From: an uncultured Sulfurovum sp. | Lineage (GTDB): Bacteria > Campylobacterota > Campylobacteria > Campylobacterales > Sulfurovaceae | Assembly: GCA_902727915.1 (NCBI GenBank) | Contig: CACVAU010000031.1 | Span: 1 to 35,886 of the forward strand | Reading direction: 5' to 3' | Length of the DNA: 35,886 bases | In this document: piece after piece, positions 1-7,463 of the stretch | How the letters are laid out: every line of letters begins with the position of its first letter | Numbering within the stretch: position 1 is the first letter of the stretch | Translations under genes and position numbers: made by a program | The notes under the pieces: generated by a model | Seen by the model: only the letters and a program-made list of their open reading frames with translations | What the model was told of the DNA's origin: nothing | The model's database searches: none

Positions 1-1
1 T

Positions 2-124
2 ACCCCTATTTCTTTATTATTTTTTAATATATTTTTATTTACTAATACTATTATTTCTCTTATCATCCTTTTATTTATCTTGCCTCCACCCTTATTTCGT
101 CGTTTGTTAGCTCTATTTGGATAG
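2..124 (+). CDS. C-terminal fragment of a probable integral membrane protein (partial)
   Basis: One frame is open from the left edge to a TAG at 122-124 and encodes about 40 residues. The sequence is strongly hydrophobic and finishes with a short basic stretch (LFRRLLALFG). That is what the last membrane helix and cytoplasmic tail of a polytopic inner-membrane protein look like. The start lies outside the window, so the family cannot be named. An AT-rich noncoding stretch could also give such a frame by chance. The lack of stops over 40 codons and the Pro-rich/basic end make a real gene tail somewhat more likely. Confidence 0.4.
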   Translation, partial: TPISLLFFNIFLFTNTIISLIILLFILPPPLFRRLLALFG

Positions 125-157
125 AATGTTGTATAAAATAGATGAATGGATTAATAT

Positions 158-1252
158 ATGGATGCTTATGAATATGGTGAATTACTAAAGAAACTTAGCA
201 TTAAAATAGAAAATATTGAGAATATAGTTAAGCCTGATGAGAAGAATGAGCGTCTGGATATTATTAATGAATTACAACAAAATCCTGATTTTTGGAATGA
301 TGCTAAAAATGCTTCTATCGTTTCTCAAGAGAAAACAGTAATTGAGAGAATATTAGAAAAATATAATTCTTCTAAAGCCTCAGTCCAAGATGCTTTAGAG
401 TATTTTGAAATGGCAAAGTCAGAGTCAGATGATGAAACTTTAGAGATGTTATATATGGATGCTGATAGCTTAGATGAAAATATTGCTAGTTTAGAAGTGC
501 AAATGATGCTTTCAGGTGAAAATGATAATAATAACGCAATTGTGTCAATACATCCTGGTGCTGGGGGAACTGAGTCTCAGGATTGGGCTAATATGCTTTA
601 CAGAATGTATTTACGTTGGGCTGAGAGAAAAGGTTTTAAGGTAGAAGGACTTGACTATCAAGCTGGAGATGAAGCAGGCATTAAAGATGTTAGTTTTATT
701 ATAAAAGGTATGAATGCTTATGGTTATTTAAAAGTTGAAAATGGTATTCATAGATTGGTACGTATTTCACCTTTTGATTCTAATGCAAAGCGACATACTT
801 CTTTCTCTTCTGTTATGGTATCTCCTGAGATTGATGATGATGTGGATATTGTTGTTGAAGATAAAGATATACGGATTGATACTTATCGTGCTTCAGGTGC
901 TGGTGGGCAACATGTTAATAAAACAGAAAGTGCCATACGTATTACACATATAGAGACTAATATAGTTGTACAGTGTCAAAATGATAGAAGTCAGCATAAA
1001 AATAAGGCTACAGCTATGAAAATGCTTAAGTCACGTCTTTACGAGTATGAGATGGAAAAGAAACAAGCAAAATTAGATGGTGTAGAAAAAAGTGATATTG
1101 GTTGGGGACATCAAATTAGGTCTTATGTCATGGCTCCTTATCAACAAGTGAAAGATACACGTTCAAATATTCCTTATTCTAATGTAGATGGAATTTTAGA
1201 TGGAGATTTAGATAAGTTATTAGAAGGTGTTTTGATTTCTCAATCAGTATAA
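158..1252 (+). CDS. prfB: Peptide chain release factor 2 (RF2)
   Basis: This cytoplasmic class I release factor reads UGA and UAA and triggers peptidyl-tRNA hydrolysis on the ribosome. The 364-residue product has the usual RF2 length. An N-terminal helical domain is followed by the PCRF region. The SPF anticodon-like tripeptide lies at residues 204-206 and marks RF2 rather than RF1. The catalytic GGQ lies at 249-251 within [11 protein letters not shown]. The whole protein is read in one frame from the ATG at 158, so the CTTTGAC-type programmed +1 frameshift found in E. coli and many other bacteria is absent; Helicobacter prfB also lacks it. The ribosome binding site is weak. Downstream lies a 420-base gap, so it is probably the last gene of its transcript. 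Confidence 0.97.
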   Translation: MDAYEYGELLKKLSIKIENIENIVKPDEKNERLDIINELQQNPDFWNDAKNASIVSQEKTVIERILEKYNSSKASVQDALEYFEMAKSESDDETLEMLYMDADSLDENIASLEVQMMLSGENDNNNAIVSIHPGAGGTESQDWANMLYRMYLRWAERKGFKVEGLDYQAGDEAGIKDVSFIIKGMNAYGYLKVENGIHRLVRISPFDSNAKRHTSFSSVMVSPEIDDDVDIVVEDKDIRIDTYRASGAGGQHVNKTESAIRITHIETNIVVQCQNDRSQHKNKATAMKMLKSRLYEYEMEKKQAKLDGVEKSDIGWGHQIRSYVMAPYQQVKDTRSNIPYSNVDGILDGDLDKLLEGVLISQSV

Positions 1253-1673
1253 AATAAAATTCATTCCTTAATAATAGTCTTTAATAATAGTTCATATTTA
1301 TCTATTAAATTTATAGAGGTAGATGAAATAAATATATCGAACAGTTTTAAATATATTTATTTTCTTAAAAATTTACTAAAGATATGTTATTCTATAGAGG
1401 TATCTTAACTTTTTTAAATAGGAACACAATGTATTATTTAATCACTTCTCTCTTAACAAGTAATTTTCTTTTTAACAATAGAGTTACTTCTTTTACTCAT
1501 GGAGATGCTTTAAATTTTCATCTAAAAGAATTGGAAAAAATAAATAATTTTGAGTCAATAAATATAATCTCCTTATCTAAATTTATGATAATAAAGTTAA
1601 CTTTAAAAAATCAAATTTTTGTTATGGAAAAAATGTGAGCTATTTAAAATTATAATTTTAAAAGGATAAGGGT
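1253..1673. other. Gene-poor AT-rich gap
   Basis: This 420-base stretch lies between prfB and the rhodanese gene. It contains one plus-strand frame of 84 codons (1384-1638). That frame has low-complexity Leu/Asn/Phe/Ile-rich composition, no convincing Shine-Dalgarno sequence and no recognisable domain, so I do not call it a gene. I see no tRNA cloverleaf and no strong hairpin with a T-run. The promoter for the rhodanese gene presumably lies near the right end. A good ribosome binding site (AAAAGGATAAGG) sits directly before its ATG at 1674. Confidence 0.6.
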
Positions 1674-2675
1674 ATGAAAAAAGTTATAATATTTATTATA
1701 TTGAATTTAACATTGAGTGTGTTGTATGCAAATGAAAATATCTTTACAAGTTCACGAGTTGCGCTAAAGATGATAAATAAAAAAGATGTTTTATTTATTG
1801 TACTTGGTGAGAGTGATTTAAAAATTAAGAAAAGTAAACAACTTGATATAAATTTTTTAACCTCTAGAGATACTTTAGGTAGTTTATCTTGTACACCATT
1901 TTATCGTTGTGCTAAAGAAGTAGAAGCGTATCTTTTTAACTTAGGAATAAAGCAAAATCAATCTTTGGTACTTTATGATAATACTTATGGTATTTACGCA
2001 TCAACGCTGTATACAATTCTTGAAAGTATGGGACATAACGATATGACTATATTACGTGGAGGCATGAAAGATATTATGAACTTAGATCCTAATTGGAAAG
2101 TTTATAATAAGTATGTTCAGGAATTAGAAAGTTTGGTTGGGGTGATTAATCAAGATACAAATGAAAGTATTATAACTACATCTGCATCAAAAATGAATGC
2201 TTTAAAAAAGAAAATTAATGTTTTAAAACCTTATTTATTAGTGAATACTGATGTGAACATTAATGAACATAATATAAGTGAATATCGTGTAGGAAAAGCA
2301 AATAAAGAATATCTTTTTTCAAAAAAAGATTTAATAAAATTATTAAATGAAAAAAAAGATAGAGAGAGTAATAGAACATTGATAGATGTTTGTAATATGC
2401 CTAATATTTTTGCTGAACGTGATTTATTAAAAATTAAGTCTTTACCATGGAAAAGCTTGATTGATAAGTCTAAAAGGCAATTAAAATCTAATGAAGTATT
2501 AAAGAAGCTTTTTAAAAAATTTAAATTGGATAAGTTGGATGATAATTATCTTTATTGTATGTCTGGAGCAGAAAAAGCTTTTTTTGCTATGATGGCTTTA
2601 CGTGAAGTGGGTTACACTAAAGTGAAAGTATTTACAGGAGATTGGAATACATGGATAGGAGATATTGATGAATAA
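1674..2675 (+). CDS. Exported two-domain rhodanese (sulfurtransferase)
   Basis: Rhodaneses move sulfane sulfur from thiosulfate or a persulfide donor to a thiol acceptor through an active-site cysteine persulfide. An N-terminal signal peptide (about residues 1-19, ending VLYA) sends this one to the periplasm. The first rhodanese-like half (about 25-140) keeps the fold elements YDNTYGIYAST and LRGG but has no Cys in the active loop, as in classical two-domain TST enzymes. The second half carries the catalytic loop C-M-S-G-A-E with Cys295, followed by VFTGDWNTW. The 333-residue length fits the family. It overlaps the next gene (MOSC) by 8 bases and lies just upstream of an inverted soxYZ pair, so a role in periplasmic sulfur handling is likely. 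Substrate specificity cannot be told from sequence. Confidence 0.85.
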   Translation: MKKVIIFIILNLTLSVLYANENIFTSSRVALKMINKKDVLFIVLGESDLKIKKSKQLDINFLTSRDTLGSLSCTPFYRCAKEVEAYLFNLGIKQNQSLVLYDNTYGIYASTLYTILESMGHNDMTILRGGMKDIMNLDPNWKVYNKYVQELESLVGVINQDTNESIITTSASKMNALKKKINVLKPYLLVNTDVNINEHNISEYRVGKANKEYLFSKKDLIKLLNEKKDRESNRTLIDVCNMPNIFAERDLLKIKSLPWKSLIDKSKRQLKSNEVLKKLFKKFKLDKLDDNYLYCMSGAEKAFFAMMALREVGYTKVKVFTGDWNTWIGDIDE

Positions 2676-3108
2676 AAATGTGGGTGAAGTAAAAAAAATA
2701 TTTCTTTCTAAAAAGAATGAATCTGAGCGTTTGGAGCAAACTAGTATAAGATTAGATAATAATGGAGTGATAGGTGATAAGTTTTATGCTAAAGATATTA
2801 ATCGTTCCATACTCTTAACAAGTTTGGAAAGTTATACCTTAGTAAAAGAGAATAATATTAAAATATCTCATGGTGCTTTGGGAGAAAATATACTTATTGA
2901 CTTTAATCCTTATTATTTATCAACTGGTACGAGGATAAAAATAGGTGAAGTCATTATAGAAATTACGCAAAATTGTACAATTTGTAATCATTTGTCCATT
3001 ATTGATGAAAGTTTACCTGTTTTACTGAAAGATGATAGAGGTATTTTTGTGAAGGTTATGGAGCTTGGTTCTATTCAAAAAGGAGATAAGGTTTATCTCC
3101 TTGAATAA
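2668..3108 (+). CDS. MOSC-domain protein
   Basis: MOSC domains are found at the C terminus of Moco sulfurase and in small stand-alone proteins (YiiM/YuaD type) that handle sulfur or molybdenum cofactor. The 146-residue product is essentially one MOSC domain. It shows the early G-D-K-F motif (VIGDKFYAKD), a central LGENI motif, and a conserved Cys region (NCTICNHLSII). I start it at ATG 2668 rather than the in-frame TTG three bases earlier. The start lies inside the end of the rhodanese gene, so the two are probably translationally coupled. There is no signal peptide, so it should be cytoplasmic while its partner is exported. It converges on soxZ with only 18 bases between stops. Confidence 0.85.
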   Translation: MNKNVGEVKKIFLSKKNESERLEQTSIRLDNNGVIGDKFYAKDINRSILLTSLESYTLVKENNIKISHGALGENILIDFNPYYLSTGTRIKIGEVIIEITQNCTICNHLSIIDESLPVLLKDDRGIFVKVMELGSIQKGDKVYLLE

Positions 3109-3126
3109 CTTTTTGTTAAATGTTAA

Positions 3127-3426
3127 TTATTTTACTTTAGTTGAATCAGTTTTTGTTTTACCAGAAGTATCTGTCCATGTTACTTCCATAGTATCACCTG
3201 ATTTAATATCATTGGCTTTTACTTGAAATTTTAAAGTAGGATCTTTAGATACAAATTCGCTTGTAGATACTTCCATTATTACTCTGTCACCAACTTTTGC
3301 AAGTATATGTGTAATGTAGTTAGCTTCAGTACCTTTTTCTTTAGCAGCGATAGTTGTTGTCATTTCATGTACAGCTTGTACACTACATTTAACTACATCA
3401 CCTTTTAATTTTGCTTTGAGTTTCAT
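3127..3426 (-). CDS. soxZ: Thiosulfate-oxidation carrier subunit SoxZ (copy 1)
   Basis: SoxZ is the beta-sandwich partner of SoxY. The heterodimer carries sulfur intermediates on the SoxY cysteine through the periplasmic Sox cycle. The 99-residue product has no signal peptide, as expected for a protein exported piggyback with Tat-dependent SoxY. It begins with a MKLKAKLKGD strand and has the family pattern of Y-I-T-H-I followed by a Ser-Glu-Phe-x-S-K-D-P turn. It follows soxY on the same strand after a 65-base gap with a good ribosome binding site (AAAAAGGAATT). A second, diverged SoxZ is encoded at 11013-11321. Both share the layout ...HILxK...F(V/M)S(K/E)DPxxKF, so they are paralogues rather than an assembly duplicate. 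Confidence 0.93.
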   Translation of the reverse strand: MKLKAKLKGDVVKCSVQAVHEMTTTIAAKEKGTEANYITHILAKVGDRVIMEVSTSEFVSKDPTLKFQVKANDIKSGDTMEVTWTDTSGKTKTDSTKVK

Positions 3427-3491
3427 CTTAATTCCTTTTTGATTTTATATTTTCTTTAAATGTCATTGTTACTGATAGAGTGGATGCTTAA

Positions 3492-3929
3492 TTAACAAGC
3501 TTCTCCAAGATCCACTTTTTTAGAGGCAGAATAGAATTTACCATCTTGACCCTCACCAATAACTGTTACGGTACCTGGTTTACCCATTTTAATTTTTATT
3601 GAAAGATCCACAATAGTATCTTTATCCATACTGTAAGTGGCAACAGCAGCTGCTGAGTTTGAGTCTTGAAGAATACTAATTGATTTCATTGAAATTTTAG
3701 ATTTGATTTTAACAGGTACAGCGCCAGGATTAGCTGCTTTCTTCGGAACAGTTAATTTAATACCATCTTCTTGTGCTTTAATATCACCATAAAGCGCTTT
3801 TACTGCATCGGTCACAGTTGTTGCTGACCATGCAGCTGGTTTTGTAGTTCTAAAGTTAACAGCATTTAAACTAGCTGGTAGAAGTGTAGCAGCAGCCAAA
3901 CCTAAACCTAGAAATTTTCTTCTCTCCAT
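3492..3929 (-). CDS. soxY: Sulfur carrier SoxY with atypical C terminus (copy 1)
   Basis: SoxY binds the sulfur substrate covalently on a cysteine at the end of a mobile C-terminal arm. The Tat signal peptide (ERRKFLGLGLAAA, cleavage after SLNA) and the following domain match copy 2 at 10491-10949, for example VNFR and KAW/PAAW near the mature N terminus. The 145-residue product ends in V-D-L-G-E-A-C and the TAA stop follows directly, so Cys145 is the last residue. Family members normally end GGCGG, as copy 2 does. Here the glycine pair before the Cys is replaced by Glu-Ala and nothing follows the Cys. The reading frame after the stop does not restore a GGCGG tail, so a simple frameshift does not explain it. 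It is the first gene of a soxYZ transcript running leftwards. Confidence 0.92.
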   Translation of the reverse strand: MERRKFLGLGLAAATLLPASLNAVNFRTTKPAAWSATTVTDAVKALYGDIKAQEDGIKLTVPKKAANPGAVPVKIKSKISMKSISILQDSNSAAAVATYSMDKDTIVDLSIKIKMGKPGTVTVIGEGQDGKFYSASKKVDLGEAC

Positions 3930-4001
3930 TTTGAAATCCTTTTAATTCTGGGGTAAATTTTTTATGAAACATTTTAAGAAATAATGTATCAAACGTGTCG
4001 T

Positions 4002-4044
4002 AAAAATTGATGTTTTTAATCAAACTTTTTGATTAAAAACATCA
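4002..4044 (-). terminator. Perfect 17-bp hairpin with T-run on the minus strand, ahead of soxY
   Basis: Positions 4008-4024 and 4028-4044 are exact inverted repeats (arm TGATGTTTTTAATCAAA) around a 3-base loop. Read on the minus strand, the stem is followed at once by ATTTTT, the shape of an intrinsic terminator. It lies about 75 bases upstream of the soxY start. It could be an attenuator in the soxYZ leader, the end of a short minus-strand RNA, or a palindromic operator. The stem is AT-rich, so termination strength is uncertain. Confidence 0.6.
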
Positions 4045-4074
4045 GTAATAATCAATACACTAGGAGTATAAAAG

Positions 4075-4133
4075 CTCATTGTGGAGGAATTGTGTAATAT
4101 AAGTTTAGATAAACTTATTAAATTACAAATGAG
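4075..4133. repeat. Interrupted inverted repeat in the soxY/DUF302 divergent spacer
   Basis: The core is a perfect 9-bp repeat (4099-4107 ATAAGTTTA and 4110-4118 TAAACTTAT) with a 2-base loop. Outside it pair GTAAT (4094-4098) with ATTAC (4122-4126), and CTCAT (4075-4079) with ATGAG (4129-4133), with small bulges. Together these would fold into an extended stem. Nothing coding is visible here. Together with the hairpin at 4002-4044 it makes most of this spacer of about 310 bases structured. Confidence 0.5.
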
Positions 4134-4205
4134 TAAGATGCGTTTTCAGATTAAATATTTCATCCATTTAAATTTAACTTAACGTTAAATAAATAAAAGT
4201 CTAGT

Positions 4206-4211
4206 TATAAT
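4206..4211 (+). promoter_or_regulatory. Probable -10 box for the DUF302 gene
   Basis: A perfect TATAAT stands 35 bases before the start codon at 4247. No good -35 hexamer is visible at the standard spacing, which is common in this AT-rich phylum. If used, transcription starts near 4218. The upstream hairpins would then lie outside this mRNA. Confidence 0.4.
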
Positions 4212-4246
4212 CGGCTCTTATTAATAAAATAACAAAAGGAGTGAAG

Positions 4247-4843
4247 ATGCTTAAAAGTATTTTGAGTGTTATAGGTGCTATAGCTTTAATTGTATTAGCT
4301 TACTTAGTGATAAATTTCGGGGGTATGATGGGTAAAGTATCCAAATTACATCCTGATGCTATGGGACACTACATGGACATGTTTGAGAAAGTTCTTGAAA
4401 CAGGTAGTAGTGGTGAAGCTATGGTTAGAAAAGTAAAAATTAATGATGATGTTTCTACAGAGGATGCAATTGATAATATGATTGGTATAGCAGGAGATAA
4501 CAACTTTTTAATGGTTGGTGATGCTAAAATGTCTATTAAAAGTAGTATTAAAGACCCTGGTGGAAAAAGATACATTAGAATTTTATCATTTTGTGCTCCT
4601 TCTGTAGCAGAACAGTTTATTGCGTATAATAACTCATTTGGTTCATTTATGCCTTGTAGAATCTTAATTGTAGAAGATGATGAGGGTAATAGATGGCTAT
4701 ATACGATGGCAATGGAACTTATGATTTATGGTGGTGAACCACTTCCTCCTGAAATGTTAGAAATGGCTACTAAAGTTCGTTCATTAATGTATGGTATGAT
4801 GGATGCAGCAGCAACTGATGGTGACTATGATCCTGAGGAATAG
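4247..4843 (+). CDS. Membrane-anchored DUF302-type protein
   Basis: The function is not known. An N-terminal hydrophobic helix (about residues 4-26 from the ATG) anchors or exports the protein, and the rest would lie in the periplasm. The body resembles the DUF302 family: an early amphipathic helix after a D-V-S-T-E-D segment, then FCAPSVAEQF, then the hallmark strand block P-C-R-I-L-I-V-E-D-D-E-G with W-L-Y-T-M. The tail is Met-rich and acidic (GMMDAAATDGDYDPEE). I choose ATG 4247 over the in-frame GTG 4241 because AAAGGAG sits five bases before the ATG. DUF302 proteins recur beside sulfur-oxidation genes, and this one lies between soxYZ and the sulfide-oxidation operon. A hairpin without a T-run follows the stop. 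Confidence 0.7.
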   Translation: MLKSILSVIGAIALIVLAYLVINFGGMMGKVSKLHPDAMGHYMDMFEKVLETGSSGEAMVRKVKINDDVSTEDAIDNMIGIAGDNNFLMVGDAKMSIKSSIKDPGGKRYIRILSFCAPSVAEQFIAYNNSFGSFMPCRILIVEDDEGNRWLYTMAMELMIYGGEPLPPEMLEMATKVRSLMYGMMDAAATDGDYDPEE

Positions 4844-4860
4844 TATTCCAGAATAAAGCA

Positions 4861-4894
4861 GTATGTTCTTGATATATATGGTATCAAGACATAC
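4861..4894. repeat. Hairpin after the DUF302 gene
   Basis: GTATGTTCTTGATA (4861-4874) pairs with TATCAAGACATAC (4882-4894) with one bulged T, leaving a 7-base loop. It lies 17 bases after the stop codon. No T-run follows, so it may be an RNA 3'-end stabiliser or a weak terminator. Confidence 0.45.
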
Positions 4895-5009
4895 ACTTAA
4901 AGCCATAAAAAATCACTTCAATTTACACTCTAACCCCCTGTTTATAAAGCGAGAATAAGTTACTAAATGGAATTTTTTTGATAATAATCTCATGTATTAA
5001 TAAGTTTAC

Positions 5010-5039
5010 TTTACAATTATCATCAAAAAATATTATACT
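5010..5039 (+). promoter_or_regulatory. Promoter of the cytochrome c/SQR operon
   Basis: TTTACA (5010-5015) and TATACT (5034-5039) are 18 bases apart, a good sigma-70 type promoter. Transcription would start near 5046 and give a leader of about 50 bases before the ATG at 5096. Confidence 0.5.
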
Positions 5040-5095
5040 TGGAGACTTAAGTTCCTATCAACATGGTAGTAAAAATTTAAAAAGTAAGGTTTAAA

Positions 5096-5479
5096 ATGAA
5101 AAAAATAATTCTTCCTATGCTATTGGCTAGTATTACTCTTCTTGCCTCTGAAGGTAAAGAAGTACCCTATAAGCCAGGATTACTATTACCACCTCAAGGT
5201 GATAAAATCTATGCACAAGAGTGTGCAAGCTGTCATGGTACAAATGGAAAACAGACAAGTTTTGATGGTTTTCCAGCTCAGGTTAAATATCAAGAGATTG
5301 CTGGTATGGATGCTAAAGAATTAGCTAAAACCATTAAAGAGTATAGAGGGGGAGTAGAAGATAAAGATTATCAACCTCTTAATAAATATGGTTATGGTGC
5401 AGCTATGAAAGCGCCTACAAGAGATCTTTCATGGGATGAAATTGATGCAGTTGCTGAGTATATCAGTGGTCTAAAATAA
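5096..5479 (+). CDS. Periplasmic class I monoheme cytochrome c
   Basis: The product is a small soluble electron carrier. A signal peptide (about residues 1-18, ending LLAS) is followed by a single heme-binding motif C-A-S-C-H (Cys43, Cys46, His47). A likely distal Met ligand stands near residue 104 in Y-G-A-A-M-K-A-P. The C-terminal helix DEIDAVAEYISGLK is typical of class I c-type cytochromes. The 127-residue length fits. The stop is 9 bases from the start of the flavoprotein gene, so the two are co-expressed. By analogy with flavocytochrome c sulfide dehydrogenase (FccA/FccB, SoxE/SoxF), it probably accepts electrons from that flavoprotein. Direct partnership is inferred from gene order only. 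Confidence 0.9.
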   Translation: MKKIILPMLLASITLLASEGKEVPYKPGLLLPPQGDKIYAQECASCHGTNGKQTSFDGFPAQVKYQEIAGMDAKELAKTIKEYRGGVEDKDYQPLNKYGYGAAMKAPTRDLSWDEIDAVAEYISGLK

Positions 5480-5488
5480 AGGGTAGAG

Positions 5489-6958
5489 ATGGAAAAGCAG
5501 TATATTGATAAAATGTTGTTGGAGATGGATAAAGATCTGTCTAAACATGGTATGAGCAGACGAGATGCTTTAAAATTAGCAGGTCTTTCTGGTGCTGGAC
5601 TTCTTATGGGTGCTACGACCACAGCAAGTGCTGAGGAAGAAGAGATAGTTAAAAATGATGCTAAAGCTAAAATAGTGATCGTTGGTGGTGGTTTAGCTGG
5701 TATGAGTACAGCTGCTAGATTAACACTAAAATTATCTAATCCTGATATTACTATTCTTGAACCAAACCCACAATCAGTTTCTTACCAACCTGGGTATACC
5801 ATGATTGCAGCTGGTCTTTGGGAAAAAGATGAGATTATGTATGATACAAAAGATTTTGTACCAGACGGTGTGAAAGTTATTCCTGAAAGAGCAATATACT
5901 TTAATCCTCAAGAGAATAAATTGACTACAGACAGTGGACAAATTGTTTCTTATGACTATTTGATTCTTGCTACAGGGGTACAACTTGATTTTGAAAGAAT
6001 TAAAGGTTTAGAAGAAGCTGGTCGTGCATTAAGTGGGGGTAATAACGATAAGCTTATGGAAGCATTGGGTGATAGTATTTGTTCTATCTATACAGAGCAA
6101 GGTTCTGAGAAAACTTGGGAAATAATGCAAAAGTATATAGAACAAGCTAAGTCTGGTAAGAAAACTAAGTTTGTTTTCACACATCCTGACACACCAATTA
6201 AGTGTGGTGGAGCGCCTAAGAAGATAGTTTATTTAACAAATGCAAGACTTAAAGAAGCTGGTGCAAGAGACAATGCTGAATTGACTTTCTATCCAAATGG
6301 TGGCGCAATGTTTGGTGTACCTGAATATCATGATGCCATTGTAGGTCAGTTTAAAAGAGAAGGTATTAAACATCATTATAGACATAATCTTATTGAAGTA
6401 GATAAAGAAAATAAGATTGCTGTTTTCGATGCTAAATGGCAAGAAAAAGGTCCTTGGGATCCAGTGATGAAAGATTTTGAAGTGATTCCTAAACGTGAGA
6501 AAAAAAGAGTTCCATATGATTTCTTACACATTGCTCCTGCAAACATTGCTCCAAGAGAGATTGCAGAGTCTGATTTAGGTTCAGCTGGTGGTTGGGTTCC
6601 AGTGAATAAAGAGACTCTTCAACATATTAGATATTTAAATGTATTTTCTATTGGTGATGTTGCTCAGTTACCAATGGCAAAAACAGGTGGTTCAGTGAGA
6701 AAGCAGTACAAGGTACTTGCAGATAACCTTATTGCACTTATGAATGATAAAAAGATGGAAGGTAAGTATGCTGGTTATACTGTATGTCCATTGATTACAG
6801 ATATTGGTACTGTTATGCTTGCAGAATTTGATTGGACAGTTAAACCTACCCCTTCATTTCCATTAGATCCAACTGTTGAAAGATGGATTTTTTGGTTAAT
6901 GAAAGCTTATGCATTAAAACCTATGACAATGTACGGAATGCTTTCTGGTAGAGCATAA
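5489..6958 (+). CDS. Tat-exported SQR/flavocytochrome-type sulfide dehydrogenase flavoprotein
   Basis: This is an FAD enzyme of the sulfide:quinone oxidoreductase/FCSD group, which oxidises sulfide to sulfane sulfur. Residues 23-48 are a Tat signal (SRRDALKLAGLSGAG...SA), so the enzyme acts in the periplasm. The FAD-binding GGGLAG lies at 66-71 and the second FAD motif SIGDVA at 387-392. The redox cysteines are Cys239 (PIKCGGAPKK) and Cys433 (YTVCPLIT). Both contexts match type II SQR, including human SQOR, more than classic FccB. A third Cys at 198 may also take part. The C-terminal segment WIFWLMKAYALKPM is amphipathic and could touch the membrane. Known SQRs usually lack a signal peptide, while FCSD has one and pairs with cytochrome c. 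This protein combines SQR-type motifs with FCSD-type export and gene context, so quinone or cytochrome c could be the acceptor. Confidence 0.85.
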   Translation: MEKQYIDKMLLEMDKDLSKHGMSRRDALKLAGLSGAGLLMGATTTASAEEEEIVKNDAKAKIVIVGGGLAGMSTAARLTLKLSNPDITILEPNPQSVSYQPGYTMIAAGLWEKDEIMYDTKDFVPDGVKVIPERAIYFNPQENKLTTDSGQIVSYDYLILATGVQLDFERIKGLEEAGRALSGGNNDKLMEALGDSICSIYTEQGSEKTWEIMQKYIEQAKSGKKTKFVFTHPDTPIKCGGAPKKIVYLTNARLKEAGARDNAELTFYPNGGAMFGVPEYHDAIVGQFKREGIKHHYRHNLIEVDKENKIAVFDAKWQEKGPWDPVMKDFEVIPKREKKRVPYDFLHIAPANIAPREIAESDLGSAGGWVPVNKETLQHIRYLNVFSIGDVAQLPMAKTGGSVRKQYKVLADNLIALMNDKKMEGKYAGYTVCPLITDIGTVMLAEFDWTVKPTPSFPLDPTVERWIFWLMKAYALKPMTMYGMLSGRA

Positions 6959-6980
6959 TAATTGAAGTTAGGATTAAAAT

Positions 6981-7463
6981 ATGCAAATAAAGTTTGAACT
7001 TGCTAAGTATGACGATACATTAGATAAATTTGAGTTGGATGAAAACTTGTATCAACTGGAAATTTCTGAAGAGGATGCACAAACGTATGAATTGTTAAAA
7101 TCTTCAGATCTTACTTTGTATAATTGGTTGATGGAGTCTGACTTTTTTTTGGAATATATTAGGGAAGAAGTTTATCCTAATGGTCAGCAAACAAAGTTTG
7201 CTATTTGTGATATTAATGATCTAAGCTTTCGACGTTTTTTCTTTTTTAAGGTGACCAGTGGAGATAGTCATTATGAGTATTTCAAAAAGCTTTTTGATAT
7301 TTTTGAAGAGTCAGATTGGCAAGATAGAGAAGAAATTGGAGAACAAATTTTAGCACAGTTACAGCCTAAGCGTCTTGAATTGCTAATTGATTTAACAGAA
7401 GATGAAGAATCTGAGAATGATATTAAAGAGCCGAAAACTGTGGAGAATGATGGAGAAGTTTAA
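6981..7463 (+). CDS. Uncharacterised acidic protein downstream of the SQR-type gene
   Basis: I do not recognise this 160-residue protein. It has no signal peptide or membrane segment, so it should be cytoplasmic. It is rich in Glu, Asp and aromatics, with a FRRFFFFKV strand in the middle. The C terminus is strongly acidic (LTEDEESENDIKEPKT). There are only two cysteines' worth of redox potential at most and no metal motif. Its start lies 22 bases after the SQR-type stop behind AGGATT, so it belongs to the same operon. Its end overlaps the next small membrane-protein gene. A chaperone-like or assembly role for the Tat-exported flavoprotein is one guess from position, with no sequence support. 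Confidence 0.75.
   Translation: MQIKFELAKYDDTLDKFELDENLYQLEISEEDAQTYELLKSSDLTLYNWLMESDFFLEYIREEVYPNGQQTKFAICDINDLSFRRFFFFKVTSGDSHYEYFKKLFDIFEESDWQDREEIGEQILAQLQPKRLELLIDLTEDEESENDIKEPKTVENDGEV

Noticed and set aside
158..300. Programmed +1 frameshift in prfB
   Set aside because: The frame is continuous from ATG and no internal CTTTGAC site is present.
1384..1638. 84-codon plus-strand frame in the gap after prfB
   Set aside because: Low-complexity Leu/Asn/Phe/Ile composition, no convincing ribosome binding site and no domain. It is probably an accidental frame in AT-rich DNA.
3492..3500. Frameshift or assembly error hiding a normal GGCGG end on SoxY copy 1
   Set aside because: I read past the stop on the minus strand; no frame restores Gly-Gly-Cys-Gly-Gly, so the short end appears real.
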